DNA of 64,000 bases from SZUA-442 sp963759175 (GCA_963759175.1 CAVWXP010000015.1:1-64000); one strand, 5' to 3'. Positions 1-7,664 are shown, counted from the first letter of the stretch. Notes: generated from the sequence alone by a model not told the origin. Translations and numbers: made by a program.

Positions 1-1827
1 GCGCCGCCCCAATCGTGGTGGCTGTTTCGGACTGCCGCCCATCTGTCGAATTAGACGATGCCGATGCTCTTGCGGAGACCGGGTCATCGAGCGCACCGGG
101 CACCCACTGGGTAGGGCCTTCGGTGCTTTGCGAGTCAGGTGGAACGCCGCGATCCCAACTGCGATTCCGCGGTCGTCGTGGCGGCTCTCGTCGTGGTCGA
201 TTCGGTAGACGCCTGGTGATGTTTCGCGAAGCCGGACATTCGCCAACTCGTCTCGGAGCAGCTTGTCATTCGGGAGGTGCAGCTTGTGCTGACGGATGAG
301 GTTGTGAAGAGTGAGCGCCACCTCGGTGTTCGATCGTTGGCTGAAGTGGTGCTCGGAGATCCGCACCAACTTCGCCCGGAGCCTTTGGATCAGGTGGACG
401 GCTTGGTACGGATCGATGTGGATGGCCGCGCGGTTGTAGTCCCGTTGGGCTTCAAGAATCCACGCTTCGACTTCACTGAGATCGACGGGTCGGCGCCTGG
501 AGCCCTCCCACACTTGGATTCGGTCGCAGACGATGGTCTCGTCTTCCCGGTGGCAAATGGCGGCTGCGGTCCGGTCGTTCTTCAAGCCGATATCGACGCC
601 AATCAGATACCTAACACCGCCGTACGCCGGTAAGGGTCCATCCAGTACGAGGGCAGCATCGAGGTCCTCGATGAGAGCAAGGCGATCCTCGGGCTCGACC
701 CACTCGTTCATGTGCAGGCGTCGGTACGACGACTCCGTCAGGCGACGCTTCTGTTCCTCGAGCCGCTCCTTGGACACCCATGGGACGGGTCCCGCCACTT
801 CTCGTACCCACCACAGGGGATCGGACCGAGCGTGCTCCAAGATCGGAAAGGACCAGTGGCCCGGCGCTCCGGCCGTCGTGATAACCGCCAGCTGGGAGTC
901 GCGCCGCTTTGACAGCGAAGACGACAAGGCCTCCCACAGTCTCCGCGGCCCGGGTGCATCGGCCCACTGTGCCAACTCGTCCACGACAGCCAGGCGTGGA
1001 GACCTTCCCCAAGCACTGGGTGCATCCGCGGCAAGGACCGTGAGAGTCGAGGCGAGTTCGCGGTGTACGACACGCGTCGACTGCACATCGAACACTCCAC
1101 GCAGGTACGGAGTCCGCGTGACGAAGCCCCGGATGGCATCGATGCCCAGCTGGCCCTGCTCGCGATCAGCCGCCAGCCAATCGACCTGCGAGTTCGCCGG
1201 GAGGTCGGCCAGCATCGCGATCACGACTCCCGCGAGGTCCGTCGTCTTCGATGCACCTCGGGGGCGGGTGAGGAAGCCATAGGGTGGGCCCTCGCCCTTG
1301 AGGATGAGTCGTGCGTCTTCCCACTGGAAGTCGTAGGCGATGTCGCCCCACAGCCTGTTGTTCTCCAGCACAAGGCCAGCGAGTACGTCAAGCCGATCCA
1401 TGACGATCCTCCGCGCGCTGGACCGCGCCTCTCGTGCCGACGCCAGCTCGTCGGCCAGGGTTGACGCCTTGCCGAGGTCAACGCCGAGCTTGGCGGCTGC
1501 CTGGGGTGTGAGTCCGAGCGTCGTCAGTGAACGCTCAACCGAGGCGAGCAGGTCCAGCTCCAGCTTCACCGATGGTCGCGGGTTGCCACGCTTGTTGAAG
1601 TAGCCGTCCGCCTCGAGGTGGTCGGCAACCATCTGCAATCGGGCCAGCTTGTGCGCAAGGAGCCTCCTGTTAGCGGCGAATGCTGGAGCGGCGGCGGGGG
1701 TGCCCACGCACATCTCCTCGACCGCGGGGAGTGTTCTTGTAGCGGCCTCGGCCACCAGTCGATCGCTGAACGCACCGTGCGTCTTGCGTCTCAGGTTGCC
1801 TTCCGGAGGCGGGGGAGGGGCAGTCAC
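1..1827 (-). CDS. Phage terminase: small-subunit-like N-terminus fused to large subunit (partial)
   Basis: An open frame on the minus strand runs from a stop at 1855-1857 to base 1 and continues off the window. The first sensible start is GTG at 1827. Residues 1-142 look like an actinophage small terminase: a THGAFSDRLV stretch near the start, then RGNPRPSV and LTTLGLTPQAAAKLG. Without a stop, a methionine (residue 143, base 1401) opens a large-terminase body. It has a Walker A-like loop RPRGASKTT, a Walker B VVDE, and an RNase H-like nuclease domain with GVDIGLKNDRTAAA and a late HDDRGIAVGIA. The enzyme would drive ATP-dependent packaging and cut concatemeric phage DNA. Portal and capsid genes would lie further left. 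The two subunits are normally separate genes, so either they are fused here or an indel has removed a stop between them. TerL identity is confident; the small-subunit assignment is moderate. Confidence 0.85.
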   Translation of the reverse strand, partial: MTAPPPPPEGNLRRKTHGAFSDRLVAEAATRTLPAVEEMCVGTPAAAPAFAANRRLLAHKLARLQMVADHLEADGYFNKRGNPRPSVKLELDLLASVERSLTTLGLTPQAAAKLGVDLGKASTLADELASAREARSSARRIVMDRLDVLAGLVLENNRLWGDIAYDFQWEDARLILKGEGPPYGFLTRPRGASKTTDLAGVVIAMLADLPANSQVDWLAADREQGQLGIDAIRGFVTRTPYLRGVFDVQSTRVVHRELASTLTVLAADAPSAWGRSPRLAVVDELAQWADAPGPRRLWEALSSSLSKRRDSQLAVITTAGAPGHWSFPILEHARSDPLWWVREVAGPVPWVSKERLEEQKRRLTESSYRRLHMNEWVEPEDRLALIEDLDAALVLDGPLPAYGGVRYLIGVDIGLKNDRTAAAICHREDETIVCDRIQVWEGSRRRPVDLSEVEAWILEAQRDYNRAAIHIDPYQAVHLIQRLRAKLVRISEHHFSQRSNTEVALTLHNLIRQHKLHLPNDKLLRDELANVRLRETSPGVYRIDHDESRHDDRGIAVGIAAFHLTRKAPKALPSGCPVRSMTRSPQEHRHRLIRQMGGSPKQPPRLGRR

Positions 1828-1857
1828 CGCGCCATCCGCCCCGTACCGTCCCCACTA

Positions 1858-2509
1858 GGTAGAGGACCTAACGAGCTGCCTAGATGCCTTGCAGTGACTG
1901 GGTTTGCGGACGGCTGCAACCAATTCGCGGCCCCCTGAATCGCAAACGTGAAGAAGGTGAACGAATCTAAGTGGAGGTCGACGTGCTGGGCATTGCGATG
2001 ACTCGGACGGGAAATGACGGTGGTCGTCGTCGGTACCACTGCGTGGACGGGGTTCCCTTGGCTCGTCTCCTCGGTGGTCTTGGCATCGAATGCTCCTTGG
2101 GTGTTGGGTCCCCCATTCCTGTTGGAAGTGGGTGCGCTGGGAGGGCAGAGGTGCCCCTTCGCAGGAGGCACCTCTAGTTGTTCCCGCCGGAGCCGCGGTA
2201 TGGCTTTGGTCGGGTTGTCGGTGCTTCGTAACGGTGGGCCACTTCCCTGGCTACGAACAGAACGGGCATCAGCGGCGGAGTCTTTGAATGGTGTGTGGTT
2301 GCCCCGGCCGCCGTTACCAACCACCCCGCTGCTCGGGGATTCGGGCAGCATGAAGTAGCCGCTCTAACCGGGGTCTCCGCCGATTGCCAATCGGCTGTGC
2401 TGAGGTCGATATGCCCTGTGTGCGGATTCGTGCTGCCGTGGCGTTGAGGCACTACAGGGTTGCAGCTGTGCTCGGGGGAGATCGGTTCACTGTGCAATGT
2501 CCTGTCCAT
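1858..2509. other. Intergenic stretch of the element, no convincing gene
   Basis: About 650 bases lie between the terminase gene and the excisionase. Open frames exist on both strands (for example minus 2351 to 1824 and minus 2509 to 2174), but their composition is low-complexity and none shows a recognisable motif or a Shine-Dalgarno sequence. A 9-bp inverted repeat, AGAGGTGCC and GGCACCTCT, spans 2147-2175. A lost small phage gene, such as an HNH nuclease often found beside terminases, cannot be excluded. Confidence 0.5.
2147..2175. repeat. 9-bp inverted repeat, possible stem-loop
   Basis: AGAGGTGCC and GGCACCTCT form a perfect stem around an 11-base loop between the excisionase and terminase genes. 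There is no T-run on either side, so it is a weak terminator candidate at best. Confidence 0.4.
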
Positions 2510-2683
2510 TCACAAGTGCATCGAGCCTCGCCGCGGGATCAGTATTCGACGACCGATTCGGATCGACGGTATCTCGCCTCGTCGGACGGCTTCGTACGCA
2601 GCGTTCCGCGAGATCCCGAGCCGACGTGCCGTCTCATCGACGGTCAACGTCAAGGTTTGTGATGAATGGTCGTGCTTGGTCAT
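2510..2683 (-). CDS. Excisionase-type helix-turn-helix DNA-binding protein
   Basis: This 57-residue protein starts with ATG at 2683 and ends with TGA at 2510. It reads as a compact winged-helix excisionase domain: TVDETARRLGISRNAAYEAV forms the helix-turn-helix, followed by RRGEIPSIRIGRRILIPR, the usual beta-wing of MerR/Xis-like proteins. Such proteins bind bent sites in attachment DNA and steer the tyrosine integrase toward excision, or act as repressors. It is transcribed away from the HTH-integrase pair that begins at 2795, and the two transcripts share a control region containing an inverted-repeat operator candidate. The ribosome-binding site is weak. Confidence 0.8.
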   Translation of the reverse strand: MTKHDHSSQTLTLTVDETARRLGISRNAAYEAVRRGEIPSIRIGRRILIPRRGSMHL

Positions 2684-2710
2684 GGTTCATACCCAACCAC
2701 CCCTCAGACC

Positions 2711-2735
2711 TATGTACAGCACTGGAAAGTACATA
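2711..2735. promoter_or_regulatory. Candidate operator, 7-bp inverted repeat with 11-bp spacer
   Basis: TATGTAC at 2711-2717 and GTACATA at 2729-2735 form a perfect inverted repeat whose spacing suits a dimeric repressor. It lies between the divergent excisionase (start 2683) and HTH gene (start 2795), just downstream of where the excisionase promoter is expected. Confidence 0.5.
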
Positions 2736-2758
2736 AAGTAATTAGGTCCGCGGAGTTC

Positions 2759-2787
2759 TTGACTTAACGACACACGGTGGTTATCGT
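2759..2787 (+). promoter_or_regulatory. Sigma-70-type promoter, probably leaderless
   Basis: TTGACT at 2759-2764 and TATCGT at 2782-2787 are separated by exactly 17 bases. The expected transcription start, 7-8 bases after the -10 box, falls on or next to the ATG at 2795, so the HTH transcript would be leaderless, as is common in actinobacteria. This also argues for the 2795 start over the in-frame codon at 2777. Confidence 0.6.
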
Positions 2788-2794
2788 GGTACGC

Positions 2795-3394
2795 ATGAGG
2801 CTGAGCAGTGTCGTTGTTCCGGGCCCGCCCGAGCAGTATCCAGCGGTAGTCATCGAAGACCTGGGAGTGACCGTCCACTACGACATCAGTGAACGCGGGA
2901 CGGTCATTCTGAAGCGGATCGAGGCTGAGGACATCACATCTGATGTTCTTCGTTCGATAAAGATCGGCGACCTGCGCCCAGCCATACACTCGTTGTTGCT
3001 GGATGATCCATCGAGGGTGGGTGGACTCGCATTCCTGCACAAGCATGCTGATTTGGCAAGCCCGGAGGAGGCAAGGGCCTTCAAGGTTGCACACTCCGCC
3101 GCCGAAGACGCCGTCGGGACCCTTCGCCACAAGACCCCGCATCGCGGGCGATCAGCCAATAACGATGGCTTCTACCGGGACGTTGCTCAGGACTACCTGA
3201 AACTGTGGCCCCAACATGGCCAGACGACGGCCAAGGCACTTGCGGAAGAACGCGGTGCGAACCAGTCAACGGTCTACGGATGGATACGTCGCGCCCGCGA
3301 GGAAGGCTGGCTAACGGCCGGACAGCAGGGACGAGCCGGCGCTGAACGGGGCTGGCGGCTGATCGCATGGGAGTCGAAAGAGAGACAGTCGTGA
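2795..3394 (+). CDS. HTH-domain protein coupled to the integrase
   Basis: This protein of about 199 residues has an N-terminal beta-rich segment (residues 1-90) without a recognised domain. The C-terminal half carries a helix-turn-helix: TTAKALAEERGANQSTVYGW, followed by IRRAREEGWL. Proteins of this build are common immediately upstream of tyrosine integrases in actinobacterial islands; their function is usually unproven and is probably regulatory. The ATG at 2795 sits at the predicted transcription start. The stop overlaps the integrase GTG (bases 3391-3394, GTGA), so the two genes are translationally coupled. Confidence 0.7.
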   Translation: MRLSSVVVPGPPEQYPAVVIEDLGVTVHYDISERGTVILKRIEAEDITSDVLRSIKIGDLRPAIHSLLLDDPSRVGGLAFLHKHADLASPEEARAFKVAHSAAEDAVGTLRHKTPHRGRSANNDGFYRDVAQDYLKLWPQHGQTTAKALAEERGANQSTVYGWIRRAREEGWLTAGQQGRAGAERGWRLIAWESKERQS

Positions 3395-4505
3395 AGGGGA
3401 CTGTGATCAAGCGTGGACAGAAGTGGAGCGTGGTTGTCGATGTCGGTCGCGGATCTGATGGGAGGAGAATCCGGAAGTGGCATTCGGGCTTCGATCGGAA
3501 GCGTGACGCCGAGGAGGCTCGCATTGAGATCCTCTCCAGACTCCACGCAGGTACGTACGTTGAGCCGAGCAAGGTCACGCTCGGCGAGTACCTCAGCCGC
3601 TGGCTGAACGGCAGGGTGAATCTTGCCGAGACGACGAAGGTTTCATATCGGTACGAGGTCCAGCGAGTAGGAGCAGCTCTCGGCCATCGGCCCCTCGCAA
3701 AACTCCAAGCAATCGAGCTAACTGAGTTCTACGGAACGCTCCTTGACCAAGGGCTCGCTCCGAAGACTGTGCGCAACGTACATGCAGTTGTTCACCGCGC
3801 CCTCCGAGACGCTGTGCGAACTGGCTTGCTCTCCAGAAGTCCCGCGGAAGGTATTGAGCTTCCACGGCCGAAGCGCCCCACAATCCAGGTTTGGACTGCC
3901 GATCAATTGCGAACGTTCTTGCTCCACGCGAGCGGTCACCGGCTCTATGCGGCTTGGCATCTTGCAGCTTCGACAGGCATGCGGAGATCCGAGGTTCTCG
4001 GTTTGAGATGGGTGAACGTCGATCTGGATAACAGTCGCCTCGCTGCCGTGGACACCTTGGTGATGCTTGACAATGTTCCGACCCACCGCATCGAAGAGAC
4101 CAAGACTCGTGGGTCACGACGTCAATAGCCCTCGACTCGACGACGGTTGCCGTGTTGGCCTCGCATCGAAAGACCCAGATCGAGGAGAGACTTGCCGCCG
4201 GCGGCGCCTATGCGGATCACGGCCTGGTGTTCGCAGATGCTCTGGGAGGGACTGTGAATCCGGACTGGTTCACACGCAAGACGAAGCGGTTGGCGTCTGA
4301 TGCAGGCGTGCCGCCGCTCGGTCCCCACGCCGCGGGTCGCGGCACGTGGGCTACTTTGGCGCTGGAGCAGGGCATTCATCCAAAGGTCGTTGCAGACCGT
4401 TTGGGCCACGCATGAGTGGCGACGACCCTGGATCGCTATTTTACCGTCGTTCAACGTCTAGATCGTGACGCTGCCGAGACCGTTTCAAAGCTGTTTTCGA
4501 TCTAG
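3391..4505 (+). pseudogene. Tyrosine integrase, inactivated
   Basis: This is a phage-type tyrosine recombinase with an AP2-like N-terminus (VIKRGQKWSVVVDVG), a SAM-like core-binding domain and a catalytic domain. It starts at GTG 3391, overlapping the previous stop and preceded by AAAGAGAG. The first catalytic arginine is intact in STGMRRSEVLGLRW. After GSRR (about 4117) one base appears to be missing, because the reading continues in another frame as IALDSTTVAVLASHRK. The HxxR box, normally like HGLRHTWATLAL, reads HAAGRGTWATLAL, one residue too long. After DRLGHA an in-frame TGA (4413-4415) replaces the usual serine, although VATTLDRY with the nucleophilic tyrosine follows before TAG at 4503. 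It should be inactive as written. The frameshift could be a sequencing error, but the nonsense change and altered box look like real decay. Confidence 0.85.
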
Positions 4506-4627
4506 TCGTGCGCAGCCAAAGCGTTCGGAAGCAGCACCCGTCCCGTGGTGAAGGGCACTTGAATCGCTTGCGGTCATAACCACACCTGCAGGTCTGACAC
4601 GACCGCTGCATACCCCGCATCGTCCTA
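4506..4627. other. Spacer between two integrase remnants
   Basis: About 120 bases hold no convincing coding sequence or strong repeat. It may be a deletion junction joining two once-separate integration modules. Confidence 0.4.
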
Positions 4628-4852
4628 AGGCTCGCCAAACGAGCAGGGATCGAGACGCGGATTTCGCCTCACTCGCTGCGTCACAGCTTCATCACCGCAG
4701 CACTCGACGCCGTTGTTCATCTGCGGGACGTCCAAGACGCGGCATCGCATGCTGGCCCCCGCACAACCATGCGCAACGAACACGCACGCACGTCACTCGA
4801 CCGGCACGCCACCTACATCGTCGCCAACTTCGTCGCAGGAGCAAGTCGCTAG
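4628..4852 (+). pseudogene. C-terminal fragment of a second tyrosine integrase
   Basis: An open stretch with no start codon encodes the end of a different tyrosine recombinase: RLAKRAGIETRISPHSLRHS contains an intact HxxRH box, followed by FITAALDAVVHLRDVQDAAS and the family-typical ending TSLDRHATYIVANFVAGASR. The position of the catalytic tyrosine, usually TTMRYDRAR, here reads TTMRNEHAR, so the nucleophile is lost. The N-terminal two thirds are absent. It differs clearly from the integrase just upstream, so this site has received at least two elements. Confidence 0.75.
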
Positions 4853-4887
4853 TCGCACTCATCGCAGCTCCTGCTGTAATTCAGCCC

Positions 4888-5356
4888 ATGCCCCCGTCGT
4901 TTGAAGAACTTAGAGGCCTCGACCTGGGGCAGAGACTGGCAGTGGACTCGAACATCCCCGATGAGGTTGGGGAGGTGGAAGCAGCAACGTATCTCTACCG
5001 GATGCGCGATGCACAGAATCCCCATCTTACGCGGCCTCGGTTCTAACGAGGAGGCGCGGGGGGCAAGCGACGAGACGGTTCGGGAACATGGCGGACTACA
5101 GGACATGAGCTTCAGCCCGGGGATCTTGGGTCGATCCCGGTACGGCGAGTCGGTGTACGCGAGTGAGCAAGACAGCGAGCAGCTCCACGAGATCCTGGAC
5201 ATCCTTGTCCAGTTCGGGCGAGAGCGAGACCGAATGCTGAACGACGCTCGACACCTGCAGAATGCGATTCGATATGCCGCAGATTCCTTCGTCACCCGCG
5301 ACCGCTTCCTACTCAACAGAAGTGATAGATCTTCGAGCGATACCCACTGCGAATAG
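4888..5356 (+). pseudogene. PIN-like toxin gene remnant, frameshifted
   Basis: The first part reads from ATG 4888 (LAVDSNIPDEVGEVEAATYL) to a stop at 5044. The second part continues in the next frame to TAG at 5354. The second part contains LNDARHLQNAIRYAADSFVT followed by RDRFLL, which resembles the end of PIN-domain ribonucleases (D..HL..A...AD.FVT.D). VDSNI could be the first acidic residue of the same fold. Together they suggest a VapC-like protein of about 150 residues broken near 5030. No antitoxin is seen upstream. The family call rests on a short pattern. Confidence 0.45.
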
Positions 5357-5440
5357 TCACTCCCGAGCAGGCAGCCGACCTTGTGCGCCGTCTCGCTCAG
5401 CGAGCGGAGGGCAGAACCGACAGATAGGGCGGGCGGCGAT

Positions 5441-5460
5441 CATATGTGCCGATATCGGCG
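5441..5460. repeat. Cassette-boundary hairpin repeat, copy A
   Basis: CATATGTGCCGATATCGGCG, read on the + strand. It abuts the stop codon of the first lipoprotein gene (5461). In the gene sense it folds as a six-pair stem with one bulged G and a loop containing CGGCAC. Copies B, C and D follow the other lipoprotein units in the same orientation. Confidence 0.65.
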
Positions 5461-5979
5461 TCAGCTCTCGTCTGTGTATCGGGTGACGCTCGGAAGCACA
5501 TCCCGCGTACGGTTACCGCACCCATCGTCGATCAGCGTGCGGAAGACCTCGTTGCCGTCCTTCGAGATGCTGATCTCGTATTGCCCGACGATCCCCTCAC
5601 GCACTGGGGGGTCTGCACTGGTGTCTATCCGTGTGCAGGCCCCGGCCTCGGGGTTGGTGACGTAGGTGAAGATGCCTCCCTCGACCGCATACTCACCCCA
5701 ATCGAGCGGATCTGAAACAGCGTCGTCTTGTGTGTAGGCCCAGCCGTAGGTCCCGTCTTCGTCAAGCATTTCGTAGCCGTCACCGGTCTTCCACATGCCG
5801 ACGAGTTGCTGTGGCGTCGGGGCGATCCCTGGCACCGCCGTAGTTGTCGCCCCCACAGAGGCCGTGGTTGTGGGCACTGTTGTGGTGGTGGTCTCGTCGA
5901 TCTCAGCGTCGGTCTCGGAGCATCCCGCACCGACGAGCATCGCCATTGCAGCAACGAGCAACAGAATCAGGCGCATCAT
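5461..5979 (-). CDS. Secreted lipoprotein, unknown function
   Basis: A protein of 172 residues starting MMRLILLLVAAMAMLVGAGC is a textbook lipoprotein signal with the lipobox VGAGC. A threonine-rich linker (ETTTTTVPTTT) follows, then a globular domain beginning TPQQLVGMWKTGDGYEMLDE. That last stretch resembles small secreted lipocalin-like or META-like beta domains, where GxW opens the barrel, but the family is not secure. AGGAGG at 5989-5994 is spaced correctly for ATG 5979, so this start is preferred to the GTG at 5988. The gene is the first of three lipoprotein units on the minus strand, each ending beside a copy of the same hairpin. Confidence 0.75.
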   Translation of the reverse strand: MMRLILLLVAAMAMLVGAGCSETDAEIDETTTTTVPTTTASVGATTTAVPGIAPTPQQLVGMWKTGDGYEMLDEDGTYGWAYTQDDAVSDPLDWGEYAVEGGIFTYVTNPEAGACTRIDTSADPPVREGIVGQYEISISKDGNEVFRTLIDDGCGNRTRDVLPSVTRYTDES

Positions 5980-6114
5980 GGACGCCACCTCCTAGTACCC
6001 CGCCCTCACCACCGAGAAGCTCGCCGCTTCTCATCATCAGAGTACGCCCCATCTACCATCCGAGATAGGGCAAGAACGTCACATGTTCACCGCCTACATC
6101 CGGCAATATGCTTG

Positions 6115-6139
6115 CGCCCATACGTGCCGATATGGGCGG
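6115..6139. repeat. Cassette-boundary hairpin repeat, copy B
   Basis: CGCCCATA and TATGGGCG form a perfect eight-pair stem around an eight-base loop CGTGCCGA. The loop core TGCCGA matches copies A and C, while the stem sequence differs yet still pairs. It lies 33 bases beyond the stop of the second lipoprotein gene. Confidence 0.65.
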
Positions 6140-6172
6140 CTGTTGTGGTAGCCGGCGGTTTCAGTGTCAGCG

Positions 6173-6697
6173 TTAGGGCGTGGGTTCGATTCGTCCCGTG
6201 AGGGACCAGGGGAAATCAGAGCCTTCGATCGTGGTCACGTAGGTGAGTCCTTCGTAGCCCCCGGAACCTGTTGCGGTCTGCTCGAAGACGTGCAGGTGGG
6301 CGGGGCTGGTCCCGCTCCATGTGGTTGTGCCAACCAACGTGCCTTCCCATGTGCCCTCGTCGTTCGTGCCGGTAGTGGTTCCCCGGCAGTCGCCGACGGT
6401 CTGCCCGCCATTGACCGTGAAGTCACAATCGACCGTGTTTACCCACTCGACCGCGGCCCTCGGGTCCGACGATGTTGCGGGACAGGTCAGGAGGTAGTCA
6501 CGTTGCGCCGATCCCGGAAGACCGGATTCGGGAAGTGCCGGTCCACTCCAGGTGCCATCCGAATCAACGACACAGTTGGCCTGAGCTGTGACCTGCACCG
6601 TCGGAGCGGCCGTTGTCGTGGTGTTGGACGTCTCGTTGCTGCACGAGGCAACGACCACCAGGACAAGAGGGAGAAGAAGGATCGACAGGCGACGCAT
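6173..6697 (-). CDS. Secreted lipoprotein, unknown function
   Basis: A protein of 174 residues starts MRRLSILLLPLVLVVVASC, a lipoprotein signal with lipobox VVASC. A Thr-rich linker (NTTTTAAPT) follows, then a domain with four or more cysteines, including DCDFTVNGGQTVGDCRGTT, suggestive of disulfides outside the membrane. The family is not recognised. The start at 6697 is chosen because the signal peptide begins there and AAAGG precedes it; the frame is open further upstream. It is not similar to the lipoproteins on either side but has the same orientation and the same flanking hairpin. Confidence 0.7.
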   Translation of the reverse strand: MRRLSILLLPLVLVVVASCSNETSNTTTTAAPTVQVTAQANCVVDSDGTWSGPALPESGLPGSAQRDYLLTCPATSSDPRAAVEWVNTVDCDFTVNGGQTVGDCRGTTTGTNDEGTWEGTLVGTTTWSGTSPAHLHVFEQTATGSGGYEGLTYVTTIEGSDFPWSLTGRIEPTP

Positions 6698-6852
6698 GAG
6701 AACACCTTTCTGACATCTTCGGCATCCCACCCAACCCACCGGAAGCTCCATGCTCCCTCTTCAAGCTACACCCAACAGAAGCACCCGAAAAGGCACAGAT
6801 CGAAGGGATCGAGACCGCCCACAAGCGGCAAGGTGTCTGACCGGGCGGGAGA

Positions 6853-6874
6853 ACATATGTGCCGATATGTGCGG
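6853..6874. repeat. Cassette-boundary hairpin repeat, copy C
   Basis: ACATAT at 6853-6858 and ATATGT at 6865-6870 pair perfectly around the loop GTGCCG; GCGG follows. The unit ends two bases before the stop codon of the third lipoprotein gene (6877). Copies A and C both have GGGCGGG a few bases upstream. Confidence 0.65.
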
Positions 6875-6876
6875 GC

Positions 6877-7340
6877 CTACGGGAGGCTTCCGAGGGTGTC
6901 GACCAGTGGGGCAAGGATTTCATTTGCCCGATCATCGTCATCGATCATGAGCACTGACACCGCTGGAGACAAGACGTCGAGGGACGCTAGGCGCTTGACT
7001 TCGACAATCCACTGGGCGTTGACATCCTCAATCCTCCAGGCCCAGCCTGTGGATTCTTCGTACCTGATGGCAGGACCGAACCCCGCCGCTTCGAGTCGGC
7101 GAACAATTGTCTCCATGTATGCTTCGAAGCTTACGCTCTCCAGCCAAACAGTCGTTCCAGAGGGAACAGGTAGGTGCCGCCGCTCCAGTCCGTCATACGT
7201 CGAACCTCTGCAGCGTTCCCCAGCCAGTCGATCTCCGCTGCGGCACTCTTCAGCATCGGGCACTCACACGACGTGACGTCATCGCCGAAGAGGCATCCCG
7301 ACAGCACCAACGACAAGGCAACAATCATGATTCGCCGCAC
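6877..7340 (-). pseudogene. Third lipoprotein gene, frameshifted
   Basis: It starts at GTG 7340 after AAGGGG. The N-terminus MRRIMIVALSLVLSGC is a lipoprotein signal, followed by LFGDDVTSCECPMLKSAAAE. Near 7165 the frame must shift to continue into PVPSGTTVWLESVSFEAYME, then IVRRLEAAGFGPAIRYEEST and a C-terminus ending LAPLVDTLGSLP at the TAG at 6877. Read together it is a protein of about 154 residues with no recognised family. The break may be a base-call error, because nearby essential genes show similar single-base breaks. Confidence 0.6.
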
Positions 7341-7383
7341 CGGTACCCCTTGCGACTCGGAACCAGAGACCAGAGTAATGATG

Positions 7384-7412
7384 CCGCACATATCCGGGCG
7401 GATCATGGGCGG
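7384..7412. repeat. Cassette-boundary hairpin repeat, diverged copy D
   Basis: CATATCC (7389-7395), loop GGGC and GGATCATG (7400-7407) pair with a single bulged C, flanked by CCGC and GCGG arms. It is the least conserved copy but holds the expected position upstream of the third lipoprotein unit and shares CATAT...GAT.ATG.GCGG with the others. Confidence 0.45.
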
Positions 7413-7561
7413 AGTCGACAACCTGCCACTCGGCGACTCGAGAAGAACAATCGGTGCCTACAAGTACAGACGCCGTGTGTTCCGCCGAGCCGGATGTTGG
7501 CTGAGGATGAGCCACGCAAGAGGTCCCGGCTTTCCCGCTCAACCCCTAGCTGCATTGCCTC

Positions 7562-7598
7562 GGTTGCAGGCTCGCGAGATGGTTGCAATCGGGTTGCA
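7562..7598. repeat. Three GGTTGCA heptamers, candidate integrase arm sites
   Basis: GGTTGCA occurs in the same orientation at 7562-7568, 7581-7587 and 7592-7598, between the lipoprotein units and the 3' end of tRNA-Leu at 7665. Short repeated heptamers beside a tRNA attachment site are typical of arm-type binding sites for tyrosine integrases. The rest of 7413-7664 shows no gene. Confidence 0.4.
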
Positions 7599-7664
7599 GC
7601 GAAGTCCGTTCGAATGATCGGGGACGAGCGGGCAGGTTTCAGAAACCCTTGGTATAACTGATCG

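Noticed and set aside
1824..2351. Minus-strand frame of 175 codons beside the terminase gene
   Set aside because: Low-complexity composition, no motif, no Shine-Dalgarno and overlap with the terminase start.
4936..4945. GACTCGAAC near 4936 as a second tRNA-Leu attachment core
   Set aside because: The match to the tRNA 3' end is about ten bases and lies in a likely coding remnant; such T-arm-like strings occur by chance.
5441..7412. Classical integron attC sites
   Set aside because: The hairpins lack the RYYYAAC and GTTRRRY boxes and no integron integrase is present, so only a cassette-like arrangement is claimed.
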